Shown one piece after another: positions 33,801 through 42,955 of a stretch of 64,000 nt of DNA. Origin of the DNA: Phycomyces nitens (Eukaryota > Mucoromycota > Mucoromycetes > Mucorales > Phycomycetaceae); contig JAHRBC010000004.1 of NCBI GenBank assembly GCA_022702545.1, positions 6,230,001-6,294,000 of the forward strand, read 5' to 3'. The notes under the pieces were generated by a model. The model worked only from the letters and a program-made list of their open reading frames with translations. It did no database searches and had not been told where the DNA came from. The position numbers were made by a program, and so were the translations under genes. Each line of letters starts with the position of its first letter. The stretch's first letter is position 1.

Positions 33801-35309
33801 GATATAACTGCAGGTTGGGTTGCAGATGAAGATAAGATCAGAGAGGTTTATGCACCTTCCCAAGGCGCATTTTTACAACGCAGTGGACAGCTCACACTTC
33901 AACCTGGCCAACGGGTGCGAGTTCGATTGCAATGCCCCTCTGCTGAGAAATTGGACGAACAGGGCCGGTCGTTGGCACTTCAGGGCAGAAGTGGATCACT
34001 CAAGGGTATGCTGCTCATATATGATTTGCGACAACAGCTCGAAATGCTCGCTATGGAGATCGAGGCTCTCTTCTGTGTATCTTTGGCAGAACTAGAGGTG
34101 GATAGAATTGACCTTGGAAAGATTGGACATACTACATCCTGGAAGCCTACCAAGTTCAAATTTACTATCCGTAACATAGCCGATGTACCGGTTATATACG
34201 CACTAGAAGCACCTGAATTCATTGACTTTGTTCCTCTGGATAAGAATGGAATGTCTCTTTCTGAAAAGAAGCTCTATATTCCTTCCAGAAAATCTCAAAC
34301 AATAGAGGGAACAGTAGATCCTCGCCGTATGCCTGACCAGACTTCTGGATTGAATCGATTTGATGTCAGGATCGCTAATCAGCGCAACAACAGCAACACC
34401 ATGATTTTGCGCCTCAAAGCATTTATGACCGTCTTTGAGTTGGAGTTTGAGCGACTGACTCACGGTGAGCTGGTGTTGCCTACTCTTAACCATCCGTTCT
34501 GTGTTCAGAATGTGCCTTGCGACAATTGGTTTACTATTCGCAACAAAACAGATGACGATATCCGATTCGAGATTGGTGCCGACATGTCGCCTGATCTTGA
34601 GAGTTATGTCAAGGTTGATGTTGTTTCACGCTACACCAATTCGCCACTCAAGGGAAGCATAGCACTCAGTCCACAGGGCACTATTGAAGTACGCGTGAGA
34701 GCCTCTCCAAACGAAACATCTCGACTACCTCGCGATCGACCTGACTTGACAGATCCTGCTGGCATAATATTGGCCAAGCTATGGGTGACAACTCGACCAA
34801 TTCAAGAAGATGAAATGGACGAAGATAGCAAGGTGCGCGAGGTTATTCCACTTCGCGCAGTGATAGTAGAAACACCCACATTCTCCTTGAGTGAGCGACG
34901 TCTAGATTTCAAGCTAGACACCTATTATAGAGAAAAGGAAGGAGACAAAGATGGACGCAAGTTGGTGGAGGCCAAGGGTAAAGACGACACTTGCCCCGAA
35001 TATCAATGCGTGCCTTCTAGCTGCCCACTTACTCTGGTGAACCATGCTTCCAAAACACCTTTACGATTCAAACTTACTCTGGAGGGACCAGCCGAATTCT
35101 TTGCCAATGACATTATCAAGATTACCCCACTGGCCGATGATGGAACGGGTATTGTTGAGCCAGGCAGTACATTGACGCTTTCTGTGAGCATTGTCAATCC
35201 AAACAGTATTCCTGGTCAATTCAAACTTCATGTAGACGATCTTGATGCTTTGAGTGAGAGCAGGCAGACGGCTTCAGTCTTTATAACCGAGATTGTTTGG
35301 GATCTGTAG
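27837..35309 (+). CDS. Giant multi-ASH/MSP-like (hydin-like) Ig-fold repeat protein, 2490 aa
   Basis: A single uninterrupted 7.5-kb frame. At least a dozen segments share one pattern: (I/L)-(N/D/E)-(F/L)-G-x-(C/D)-x-x-G, then a beta-strand ending (I/F)-x-(I/L)-x-N-x-S, then D-x-P-(L/I). Examples with approximate residues: FGDCISGQWAVQQIVLNNVS (370), INFGDTDVGTLKSLPINIFN (640), FLDFGSIALNTPSIRTFTIE (753), INFGIVERNESHAKSIVLHN (1130), LDLGYSYVDPGSKYSQVTPL (1629), INLGYSDLLHEEFYGAFTIK (1769), IDLGKIGHTTSWKPTKFKFT (2091). This is the hallmark of ASH/MSP (PapD-like) domains, as in hydin, CFAP and CEP192 proteins. A Ser/Thr-rich linker lies at ~440-540, a basic region at ~790-1000 and a charged coiled-coil-like helix at ~1296-1340. 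No signal peptide or membrane segment is seen. Function is unknown; a cytoplasmic scaffold, perhaps microtubule- or membrane-associated, is inference. Confidence 0.85.
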   Translation: MSSYDAQSSSSMQPDSPDDASPPTSKYSTTPMIELVDVHGRITLDNVYRNGLHSLRQLKIRNLSECPVVVKMRSNLRNQIAFQLKNENIADFSEEDLQGIATNTVDWSRAKLSDACHFNQLFNSVNHIYELELGAFSSRTFILEFLPEANPSSTGAQEDDASSTGQDTGYGHEATEDENSYEQFNVTGSLFFFGYRIPDHNGTEITARIDSQQDNLITTAMADYQLSVKFRASVCQSVLWTDVAETGINFDDCMLGETYYKDIVIQNKSDIDLYWLLNTVDLSNLNQEGWLDFTDADTNQPLVNCPIPSYSNKRIRLAFMPKEVGEFNYDLQLENANDSRNVVQTKIHAAVRSVMHKESLIVSSGTMLDFGDCISGQWAVQQIVLNNVSESLLEVRFLPEGAEIMFDIKSTLDPSEDDQNKLASPLAETSDMKMKRLGRKYDRDNSTRSVYTTPTATVASTSEVSGPNSEVSSRSSSPTPSMQGMYPNDREGSNSPVSRDHTPNSRSHTPPMRSSTIDTVTSTGDESDVDMGLQLMGSHTMFTNTNYDLPAPALSSAESYTRIEDLLLKPGHERVIQVSYRPQKDSSINDFNAGQLIRRNFRIVLEYGTYRSSEPKERKAIQCKARTCTSFVEVIPKEINFGDTDVGTLKSLPINIFNRSDIMARVELQFTSKVLNCLRGEITIPPRNYVELKLDLYPRKVNPEYRKQITLVNYLNSDNDQIIEVQSTNIDKNRVTFHSLFYRILTATGANFLDFGSIALNTPSIRTFTIENIRDKPLTLEISSSMPDDIMVYTKKKRIGNNLVKKPLTKPLINTVLKSNTKQHAMKAGSSAVVGTRHTADAKKDTLLMRRLRPSHQLRADRALAATAYLDLATSPLTHTLHARRKWVVQSHVEKAKLSQETHGMRHKAYRISRIGSESDGSTNKPLQGGYTGQNTVDSACLKNKPSPIKHVDSFETIHEKTKKPMGITAARYKSKKNLDWSDIAGKSRVPFEDLISVLEHGSKATPPLFPKQSAEEQFVRHQLAWRRELDRLIEKGDLVPALLVEVAPQDEEEVVIVFTPKGNTKPHVHTAPKKQDGRIFLRLIDFDRNMEQTEFENLMDLDQSLIPVREVIVRAQLCRSVMDLGQKNINFGIVERNESHAKSIVLHNRSETPLLYAIRKSGLISSGDIELGVGRYGVVRAFGKREIEFVFEPTLPGTFRERLVVENICDQTNDQVLSLKALVRKPSTFFIKSLELAFGPCLVDQVCQRVETIILTNTNKQSRLFEVRVDPNEVIFGPYFGEFDFVVEDDDANTISKEAEEEIENLEQKLKIARRKKQIDKVKKYIKKLAKLKNIDVLDMDETASEDTTDVTDFGEPKPIIEKPEAEENSLSIVPKESAIIFKKTSESVVFPLDSNATKTISVRFKALTRPLQPEYTLPEEEDVTKLPIRGRIIAHEYKNTDVCKSIVYTATICANQTAYADALAADTMSNTNSVPPTPIDSSATFSEDKHGVDANNVTKDVSRIDSKPETLILERNFFDGGKIEVDQKSTFYVKVSNTSDKPLEYKLVIGSKEKKFFKTENPTPLAPHETRKVMFEILPTTVGKRLYTFSLRNRQTGSVQYFTLQCLVHHRRYLSFPSLLEDTQDVLDLGYSYVDPGSKYSQVTPLLVKNISDQDLYITCQSNLSHQVLIFMDETGERGLVDQMPFKRDSMTTVWVAVQPNLLTGYLGSTADECRELVGGIKFSIFTQDNSAPKEDDGSELLLMLNQTVKFTSIIGQSHLEISDRIINLGYSDLLHEEFYGAFTIKNKSGQLPLDYEVECASGNVVLDRRGGTLKGWKGSKPRQSDVGYLDENQRRASYADDTLTGSLAQITFRIYTHRYGLLNERLIVTNKHNSQEVFEIDVRLFVDSKKLDAWSPTFGKLLQHTSVDELIDHSDHREAHPLPAVKWESIYICPSPHRSTECGVSVPLLQVMDLPVEEGRRFYMRELEVANGSGYPMQLVVLSDVDITAGWVADEDKIREVYAPSQGAFLQRSGQLTLQPGQRVRVRLQCPSAEKLDEQGRSLALQGRSGSLKGMLLIYDLRQQLEMLAMEIEALFCVSLAELEVDRIDLGKIGHTTSWKPTKFKFTIRNIADVPVIYALEAPEFIDFVPLDKNGMSLSEKKLYIPSRKSQTIEGTVDPRRMPDQTSGLNRFDVRIANQRNNSNTMILRLKAFMTVFELEFERLTHGELVLPTLNHPFCVQNVPCDNWFTIRNKTDDDIRFEIGADMSPDLESYVKVDVVSRYTNSPLKGSIALSPQGTIEVRVRASPNETSRLPRDRPDLTDPAGIILAKLWVTTRPIQEDEMDEDSKVREVIPLRAVIVETPTFSLSERRLDFKLDTYYREKEGDKDGRKLVEAKGKDDTCPEYQCVPSSCPLTLVNHASKTPLRFKLTLEGPAEFFANDIIKITPLADDGTGIVEPGSTLTLSVSIVNPNSIPGQFKLHVDDLDALSESRQTASVFITEIVWDL

Positions 35310-35580
35310 AGTTTATTGGCAAAGAGATCTATACCATCACCATCACCATCACAGTCTTTCTAATCTCACAATATCCTACAAACCTAAAAGATGCAAACAT
35401 AATGAATAAAACCAAAATAAAACCAATGTCGACTTGATATCATGATTGTTGTTTTTTTTATTATACACCGAACGGAAGTGCAATGTTCATCAAGGAAAAG
35501 AATATAGACAAAAAAGCAAGATCCAGTGATTGATTGATTGATTTGCTTGCTTTCTAGACGTTTTGTATATGTTTTGTCGA

Positions 35581-36787
35581 TTACTTTCTGGCAAAGGTAA
35601 CCTTCATGACATGCTCGGGATCGAATGTATGGTTGGCCAATTCGGTCTTGACAATCGAAGCCTGCATTTCGTTTGTGTATTCGACAAACGCAATACCCTT
35701 CTTTGTAGGAATCATACGGACTTCGATAAAACCAGGGAAGCGCTGGAAGAGCTCCACAAGCTGAGAATGCTGGATATCCTCGGGCAAATTTTGCAAAAAG
35801 AGAATAGAGTTGGGAGGCAAGTATTCGTCTGGAATATGCTGTCCAGAAGAGAAGCTGTTGTTGCTTGGAGGAGGAACTGTTTTTTTTTTTTAAAAAAAAG
35901 AATATCATAATAAGGATCCCAATTCACCAAAATGAAATACAAGAGGTTTAAAACTTACTTGATCCAGCAGGGGCAAATGTAGGCTTGTGAGATCCAGGTA
36001 AAGGAAGCTTTCTGACCTCCTCTATAGACACCAAACATTTACGAATTAGATTCATTTTATCTTTACCATTCCATTTTTCTTACCCTTTCTTTCTATGCGC
36101 TTCTGGTAATGCTCTGGATAGTCACCGTCTGCTTTGGCATGGACATCCGAGCGGTTGCGAGCATATTGAACAACCTATAGAGAGCGTAAACACGATACTC
36201 TTTTTACTCTAACCAATTAATTATTCGATTTACCAATGGTTTTCCATAGAGTGTAAAGTGCTGCAATTCCTTGATCGACTTTGTTGCACTCTCTTCGTCA
36301 GGAAAGGCAACAAAGGCCTGGCCACGCATGCGAATGTTGCCATGGGCCACAACATCCAAAACTTCACCGTATTGCTTAAACAGGGTACGAAGTGTGTTTT
36401 TCAAAACTAATAAACAAACAAACAAACAAGAATACTGAATTGCTGTTTCAAGACGCGATTGTCTTTATGGTTTTTGAATTTACCATCGATCTTCACATCC
36501 TCATTAAGATTGCTCACGTACACAGTCCGGCTAGGGACTTTGTTGAGAGGCTGCTTGTTTACTGGAATACCAGGAACAGATGCCTGCAACTGGGCTACAA
36601 CGGGAACGCTTGGATTCAATGCGCCTCCTTGAGGACCAAAGTTTTGGTGACCTTGTGGGGCATGTCCCATGGGATTAGGACCATTACCCTGGGGTGGACC
36701 ACCTCCCATTGGCAACATGAAGCCTTGGGGAGGGTTTCCACCAGGAGGGAAATGAGGTGGTGCTGATCCAGATGGTGCTTGAGACAT
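35581..36787 (-). CDS. U1A/U2B''-type snRNP protein with two RRMs
   Basis: Exons 36787-36484, 36406-36234, 36174-36084, 36021-35959 and 35876-35581 give 308 aa. An N-terminal ~85-residue Pro/Gly/Gln-rich region precedes RRM1 (~88-165), with TVYVSNLNEDVK, FKQYGEVLDVVAHGNIRMRG and QAFVAFPDEESATKSIKEL. The post-RRM signature VQYARNRSDVHAK is typical of U1A/U2B''. A Pro-rich linker leads to RRM2 (~232-308), with SILFLQNLPEDIQHSQLVEL, GIAFVEYTNEMQAS and a C-terminal VTFARK. By family it binds U1 and/or U2 snRNA stem-loops in the spliceosome. Many invertebrates and fungi have a single SNF-like protein for both, and the sequence does not decide between them. The Pro-rich leader before RRM1 is longer than in animal U1A. 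The poly(A) side of the last intron contains a T12A8 tract. It is divergent from XPD. Confidence 0.92.
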
Positions 36788-37033
36788 ATTCTAAACCCTT
36801 TGAGAAGCTATAATTCACAAATCCTAGGAAAAAAAAATCTATTTTATAAAGTATATAAAGTGTCACGTGACTGGTAGGTTTTGGATTCGAGATTAAGAAA
36901 TGTTCTGCACAAAGGCTTGACTTTTGATCATAGACTTTTGTAGTTCTTTCAAATATACAGCGCATTCTGATCCCCACAATTAAAGGATCCTGCGCCTGTA
37001 TTGATAGTCTTATAAACAAGAACCCAATTCATC
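36788..37033. other. Compact 246-bp divergent promoter, snRNP gene / XPD
   Basis: The two start codons are only 246 bp apart, so the promoters must overlap. A GTCACGTGAC palindrome lies at 36862-36871, with a TATAAAG-like string just beside it (36852-36860). Confidence 0.7.
36862..36871. promoter_or_regulatory. GTCACGTGAC palindrome (CACGTG E-box)
   Basis: A perfect 10-bp palindrome centred 80 bp upstream of the snRNP gene ATG and about 170 bp upstream of the XPD ATG. It has the same CACGTG core as the palindrome at 27641-27648. The bHLH binding role is inferred. Confidence 0.45.
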
Positions 37034-40000
37034 ATGATGTACGCGTGATTAATTTTAAAATTACATGGATTGTTGGAGCATTTAATGAAGAGAAAGGATT
37101 GATTCTATTATTTAAAGAGAAGCTGCTTATATTCTATAACCTTGTGTTAGATTCTACATTGACGATCTCGTCGTCCATTTTCCGTATGATAAAATCTATC
37201 CAGAACAGTATCAATACATGTGCGATTTGAAGAAATCACTCGATGCTCAGGCAAGTTTAGTGTTTGCCATTCTGGACATTGTCTCGCATAATTAAGGCAA
37301 TTCATCCTAAATAAAATCCATTATACATTTATTATATCCTTTGCCCTTTACTTAAAACACAATGTCGTACAGGGTCATTGCTTACTCGAGATGCCTTCTG
37401 GCACCGGCAAGACCGTATCTCTCCTGTCATTGATTGTTGCCTACCAAATGGTGCGTAATGTATATACATTTCTCTTACATTGGTCAATTAACCAATCGAG
37501 AAAATGATTATAACAATAAAAGTGATAGTAGCCTCTTAGGTATTCATTACAAAAGCTAATCTGTTTTATATATCAATCTATGCCTATATAAAAGCAATAT
37601 CCAGAAAATCATCGTAAATTGATCTATTGTTCACGTACTGTACCTGAAATCGAAAAGGCATTGGCAGAACTCAAACATCTGATGGAATACAGACGAAAGG
37701 AAGGCCTTATAGACGACTTCTTTGGACTAGGTTTGACAAGTCGAAAGAATCTATGTCTTCATCCAGTTGTTTCCAAAGAGAAAAAGGGAAAGGTTGTGGA
37801 TGCAAAATGCAGAAACATGACTGCAAGTTGGGTTCGTGCAAAGGCAGGAAAGCTCGGAAAGGACCAAGGGCCTTCAAATGCAATGGAGGTGGATTCTGAC
37901 GTCGAACTTTGCAGCTTCTATGAAGTAAGGAAAGCAAGATGAAAGCAAAAAAAAATGATAACACCTTGTATACAGCAATTGGAGGCCACAAAATCCCCAA
38001 ATCCAATCCCCAATGGTGTATATACTCTAGAGGATCTAAAGGAATATTGTGCGAAAATGAATTATTGTCCATACTATCTTGCACGGCGTGCGGTAAGTTT
38101 CTTTTTTTTTACGGCTCCTGTGCCTTAACTAACATGCTTATACTTGTGCCTGGAATAAAGATACCGTTTGCCAATGTCGTGATATATTCCTACCATTACA
38201 TGCTCGATCCAAAAGTAGCTGAATTAGTATCAAGAGAGCTGTCCAAGGACTGCGTGGTTGTATTTGATGAAGCCCACAATATTGGTAAGCAACTAACCAC
38301 AAAACAATGGGCAATCATTAACCGAACAATCTAGACAATGTGTGCATTGAATCCCTCAGTCTCGATCTCACAAGACCCATGCTAGATGCAGGAGCAAGAA
38401 GTATTGGCATTTTGTCGGATAGGATTGATGAGTAAGAAACAATCCGTCAACTATTATTCTACATTTTCTAAAGATCAGGAGGCTAATACTGGACACTTGT
38501 ATTATAGGATAAAAAAAACAGATGCTCAGAAATTGAAAAACGAATATTCAAAACTAGTCGAAGGTCTGTGTGATTAGTCATTATATCATCCCAACAAACA
38601 TGTCTCTTTTAAACACTTTAAAATACCAGGGTTGATCAATGCAAGTACTGCACGGGATGAAGATACATTCATGGCAAACCCCATCTTACCCGACGATTTA
38701 TTAAAAGAAGCTGTGCCGGGCAACATTAGAAGGGCAGAACATTTTGTTGCCTTTTTACGACGTTTCATTGAATATCTCAAGGTGGGTACAAAGGCAAGGA
38801 TGTCTGAGGGATACTTATTTGCATCAAATGTCTCTTAGACTCGTCTACGTGTAATGCATGTAATTGCTGAAACACCAGTTTCATTCTTACAGCATCTAAA
38901 GGATGTTACTTATATCGAACGGAAACCATTACGGTTCTGTGCTGAACGACTCACAAGTCTTGTAAGAACCCTTGAATTGACAGATCTCGACCACTTCTCC
39001 AGTCTACAAAAGATTGCAGCATTTGCCACTCTTGTAGCAACATATGACAAAGGTAGAATGATTTTAAAATTTGCTCCTAAAGACAATTCGTCTCATAAAA
39101 ATATGTGCATAGGCTTCCTATTGATCCTGGAGCCATTTGAAACCGAAACAGCCACGATTCCAAACCCTGTATTGCATTTCACGTAAGAATAAGATTGTTA
39201 TTAATAAGATAAATCTAAGAGAGAAAAGGAATTGTGATTTGAATATAGGTGCCTCGATGCATCTATAGCCATTAAACCCGTATTCGACCGGTTCAGTACT
39301 GTGGTTATTACATCTGGAACCTTGTCCCCCTTGGACATGTACCCAAAAATGCTTAATTTTGAGGCAGTTGTGCAAGAAAGTTATACCATGACACTGAGCC
39401 GAAATTGTTTCCTTCCAATGGTAAAGTATACCAAGTCAGTTGTACAATCACATCTATGTCTGTAATAATAATTCTTTAAACAAGATTATTACCCGTGGAT
39501 CGGATCAAGTGGCCGTGAGTTCCAAGTTTGAGGTGCGCAACGATCCTGCCGTGGTGCGAAACTTTGGTCAGATTATGGTGGAATTTTCAAAGATTGTACC
39601 AGATGGAGTTGTGTGCTTTTTCCCTAGCTATCTTTATATGGAGCAGATTGTATCCATGTGGAATGATATGGTAAGGTCTATATGTCAATCTCAAGCCTTC
39701 TTATTAACACGTTTAAATGGATCTATATGTTTTACAGGGTATCCTTAATGAAGCATGGAAACATAAGCTTATATTTGTAGAAACACCCGACTCTGCTGAG
39801 ACCAGTATGGCCCTGGCCAATTATAGAAAAGTATGGAGAAGCAAATATAAGCTGTTTGCCAGTAAAATGTATGTATTTTAATGATATAATTTCTTTTTTG
39901 TTAGGCTTGTGATAATGGACGAGGTGCAATTCTCTTGTCTGTTGCACGAGGAAAGGTGTCGGAGGGTATTGATTTTGACCACCATTATGGACGAGCTGTG

Positions 40001-40528
40001 CTTATGTTTGGTATTCCTTATCAATACACCGAGTCTCGTATTCTAAAGGTCAGTATAGAGACAAATTTATATATGGGACATTTGTTTATCTTTGTATAGG
40101 CTCGCCTGGAGTATCTCAGAGATAACCATCATATCAGAGAGAATGATTTCTTGACCTTTGATGCCATGCGACATGCAGCACAGTGTGTGGGTAGAGTCTT
40201 GAGAGGAAAGACAGATTATGGTCTAATGGTATTCGCAGACAAGGTAAATATAATAAATACGTGGCTTACAGTTCAATACTAACATTTATGGGTAAATTCC
40301 AATCAGCGTTTTGCACGAGCAGACAAGAGAGCAAAATTGCCCAAATGGATTAACCAGTATGTAACTGATGCGTCTACCAACTTGTCAACAGACATGGCAC
40401 TTGTTATCGCCAAGAAGTTTTTGAGAACCATGGCTCAACCATTCGAGACTACACAAAGTGGTGTTTCTTTATGGACCCTAAAGGATATTGAAGCCAGACA
40501 AAAGAAAATCGCAAGTAATCCAAACTGA
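37034..40528 (+). CDS. RAD3: RAD3/XPD (ERCC2) 5'-3' DNA helicase, TFIIH subunit
   Basis: Seventeen exons give 767 aa, close to human XPD (760) and yeast Rad3 (778): 37034-37038, 37151-37250, 37373-37450, 37595-37924, 37976-38092, 38161-38284, 38335-38431, 38508-38563, 38630-38781, 38839-39052, 39113-39182, 39249-39420, 39485-39670, 39738-39830, 39905-40048, 40100-40243 and 40307-40528. Visible: Walker [10 protein letters not shown] (~41-49), four Fe-S cysteines ([31 protein letters not shown]), DEAH in [10 protein letters not shown] (~246), [15 protein letters not shown], motif [14 protein letters not shown] and motif [16 protein letters not shown]. As part of TFIIH it opens DNA in nucleotide excision repair and transcription initiation. 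The first coding exon is only 5 nt (ATG plus two bases), inferred from the donor at 37039. Intron 2 starts with GC (37251). All catalytic motifs are intact. Confidence 0.96.
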
Positions 40529-40856
40529 GCAAATATAAACACATATATAAATGATGGCACTATCAATTAAACTGATAAGAAACTAATGTTGTAAAGAGTC
40601 CTGATTTCTTGGATATCGCAACTTTTATTTTCGATAATATAATCACAAGTACTCTTAAAGAATCATTGTTTCAACTTCCTTATTTTCTCCTGCGAGCAAC
40701 TATTCCTCTGTTTCAATTATACTAAATTTAAGTATTCTTAACATATTGTACATTGCGTGGATAGAAGATTGACTGCCACAAAGAAAATTAAAGCTGCCTT
40801 TTAAGCATACGTATTCTCAATCTAATTCTCGTTGATATCCTACACTCCATATATTG
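40529..40856. other. Intergenic, 3' side of XPD
   Basis: AT-rich downstream region of XPD. No feature recognised. Confidence 0.5.
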
Positions 40857-42258
40857 ACCCCATTAGAGCCTAGGATACGAATATTTCAAGATGTACAACT
40901 AACCTACCAAAGAAGTCGGTACTTTGCACAAAATTTAGGTGTATACATCATAGCAAGAGTAGCGGACAAAGATATTTGGGTACTACAGAATATCTTTCTT
41001 TTGGAACATCTTCTATATAATGGACCAAGTTTGGATATATTGGTTCTTGGTATCTTTGGAGATTACTGACAGAATTCCATGTCTCTGTCGAAGCTACATA
41101 TTTACCTGGAATGGAGAATAAACTTTTTAAAATAATTATGGTCTTACCCCTCCCGAGATGACTCTATACTACTAATAGAATGTTTTCCCAATATCTAATA
41201 TCATTCTCATTAAACAACATTGGACATTTGGAACCATATTCAAATATATGGACTATTTCTGGAACCGACCTTGAAAGTATTATAAAAGCATCACTAGACA
41301 TAAAGATAAGAAGCTTGAGCATGGTTTCCAGAAAGATAGGTCATCGATGACTATGGTACTTTGCTCGCAAATATCCTAATTTACAAGTATTCAAATTTAA
41401 AGCGATGGATTTCCTCTCTGAAACCAAAGAGCAAAAGGACAATATATTGGCATTATTTCACAAAGTGTCTCTGTGCTTGGAATTCCTAATAGAATCAAAG
41501 TTTCACTATTTCTGCATTGTTGGGAAAGAAGGTATGCTTTTCTGGGATATAATCAATTTTCCAGATATACCGTTGAAACATGTATCAGTTTGTTTTAAAG
41601 TACCATTTGATAATTGTTCACCTGATAATCTCTGTGATATTCCCGGGCATACCATAGGGATCCGCCTGAAGGAATTTTCAAAGGTCATCAAAGCATCTCA
41701 TCTGGAAAGTTACAATAAATAACAGCTCCAGACTTGATGAAGGTGAAGGCCAGGGTTTATAATTTGGCCGAATTAAAAATCAGCATTTCAGTCGCATTTG
41801 ATGAAATAGGCACCATCATCTCTGCAGCATCTAGCTTGAAATCACTTTTACTCGTTTTTGAAAATATCAAACTCAAGGGAAAATCTACACTTCAAAGAGA
41901 TTTGTACTCTAGTCATCCAAAGCAGTACACATTGTAAATTCCATCAAACGTGTTACGGTTTCTGTTATTCCAGTGTAGAGATTCGAACGAATTGAAATTT
42001 GACATAGTATCAGTATATGTAAGTTTTACAACGCCTGGGTACCAGTTTATCGACATGACCTACAGTCGCTTGGAGAGAATATATTTAAAAAGTACACATT
42101 TGTTTATACAAGACAACAAGAGATGTTCAGGCAGTTTGAGCATAACTATTGTTTTTCGACCACTTTACGATATTTATCAAAAACAAGATTACATTCCCAA
42201 AGTTTTCCCGGTTTCTGTCAGAGGCTCATCTGTCAAAGTTCATTATTACGGGTTTTAA
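40857..42258 (+). pseudogene. Decayed F-box/LRR-family gene
   Basis: Fragments in several frames resemble the F-box/LRR family represented at 12.3-14.3 kb. A post-F-box-like segment (IRIFQDVQLTYQRSRYFAQN) is at 40.88 kb, YFARKYPNLQVFKFKAMDFL at ~41.35-41.41 kb (compare YYIAQKYPNVQFLEL in the intact gene), and LRR-like stretches at 41405-41722, 41734-41937 and 41950-42258. Stops at 41067-41069 and 41720-41722, plus a TGA just before the LWYFARKYP segment, break the frame, and no set of introns rescues it. Family assignment rests on these short patterns only. Confidence 0.55.
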
Positions 42259-42479
42259 AGGTCTCGTGAATATATAAAGCTTCTAATCTCAAAATTACGA
42301 AGCTCCTGTGCCGAGAAGTTTGTTTTGAATTGCGAGAAAACCATTGTGATTACTGTAAAGACTCTTGACACGAAAAGAAAAAATCCATACGATATATGAG
42401 ACAGCAGCTGTGTATTTGGATATACAAAGATAAAACATAGCTATATATCTAATTGTATTGAATATAATGTAATCACAAT

Positions 42480-42955
42480 TTTTTCGTTTGTATGGAGCAT
42501 GCAATTTGCTACGATTTATTATAATTCGCTGATGGACAAGGAAAAAAGATAAATTGATCCTAGCATTGGAAGCAGCAGAATATCTATGGAGATGGGTGTG
42601 GAGACATGATAGGTGCATACTGTCAGGGAAAAATACCAACAAATAATCTGCATACACTAGAAGTTTAACTGGCGGCAAAGGAAAAAGGCGGGAAGAAAGA
42701 GAAGGCTGGAACCCAAGGAATGATGGATCATGTATCACTCGGCGGAGCAAGAGCTCAAAAGCTAGGTTGAACAGGATGGGTGAGAGGGGATCACTTTGAC
42801 GAAGACCATGAGCTTGCTGTAGAGGACGAGAGAGAAAGCCATTAACATTAATCTGTAGCCGAGTAGAAAAAAAAAGAGATTAGCGATAGAGGTAACGAGA
42901 GAGAAAGGAAAACGAAAGTGAGTGAGGACACGGTGGAGATACTCGGGGTAAACCC
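42480..42955 (-). pseudogene. Non-LTR (LINE) reverse transcriptase fragment
   Basis: The minus strand encodes PEYLHRVLTHFRFPFSLVTS followed by IANLFF, then INVNGFLSRPLQQAHGLRQS, DPLSPILFNLAFELLLRRVI and LVYADYLLVFF, then YSAASNARINLS. These are RT blocks of LINE elements (GLRQGDPLSPxLFNLAxE and the YADD box). Here the conserved G of RQGDP is S, and the catalytic YADD reads YADY. The fragment is bounded by frame breaks near 42850 and 42950, and no endonuclease or 3' poly(A) end is seen. It is inactive. Confidence 0.8.

Noticed and set aside
35335..35352. (CATCAC)3, which would encode six histidines
   Set aside because: It is in the 3' untranslated region after the TAG/TGTAG stop of the ASH-like gene; simple-sequence DNA, not an engineered tag.
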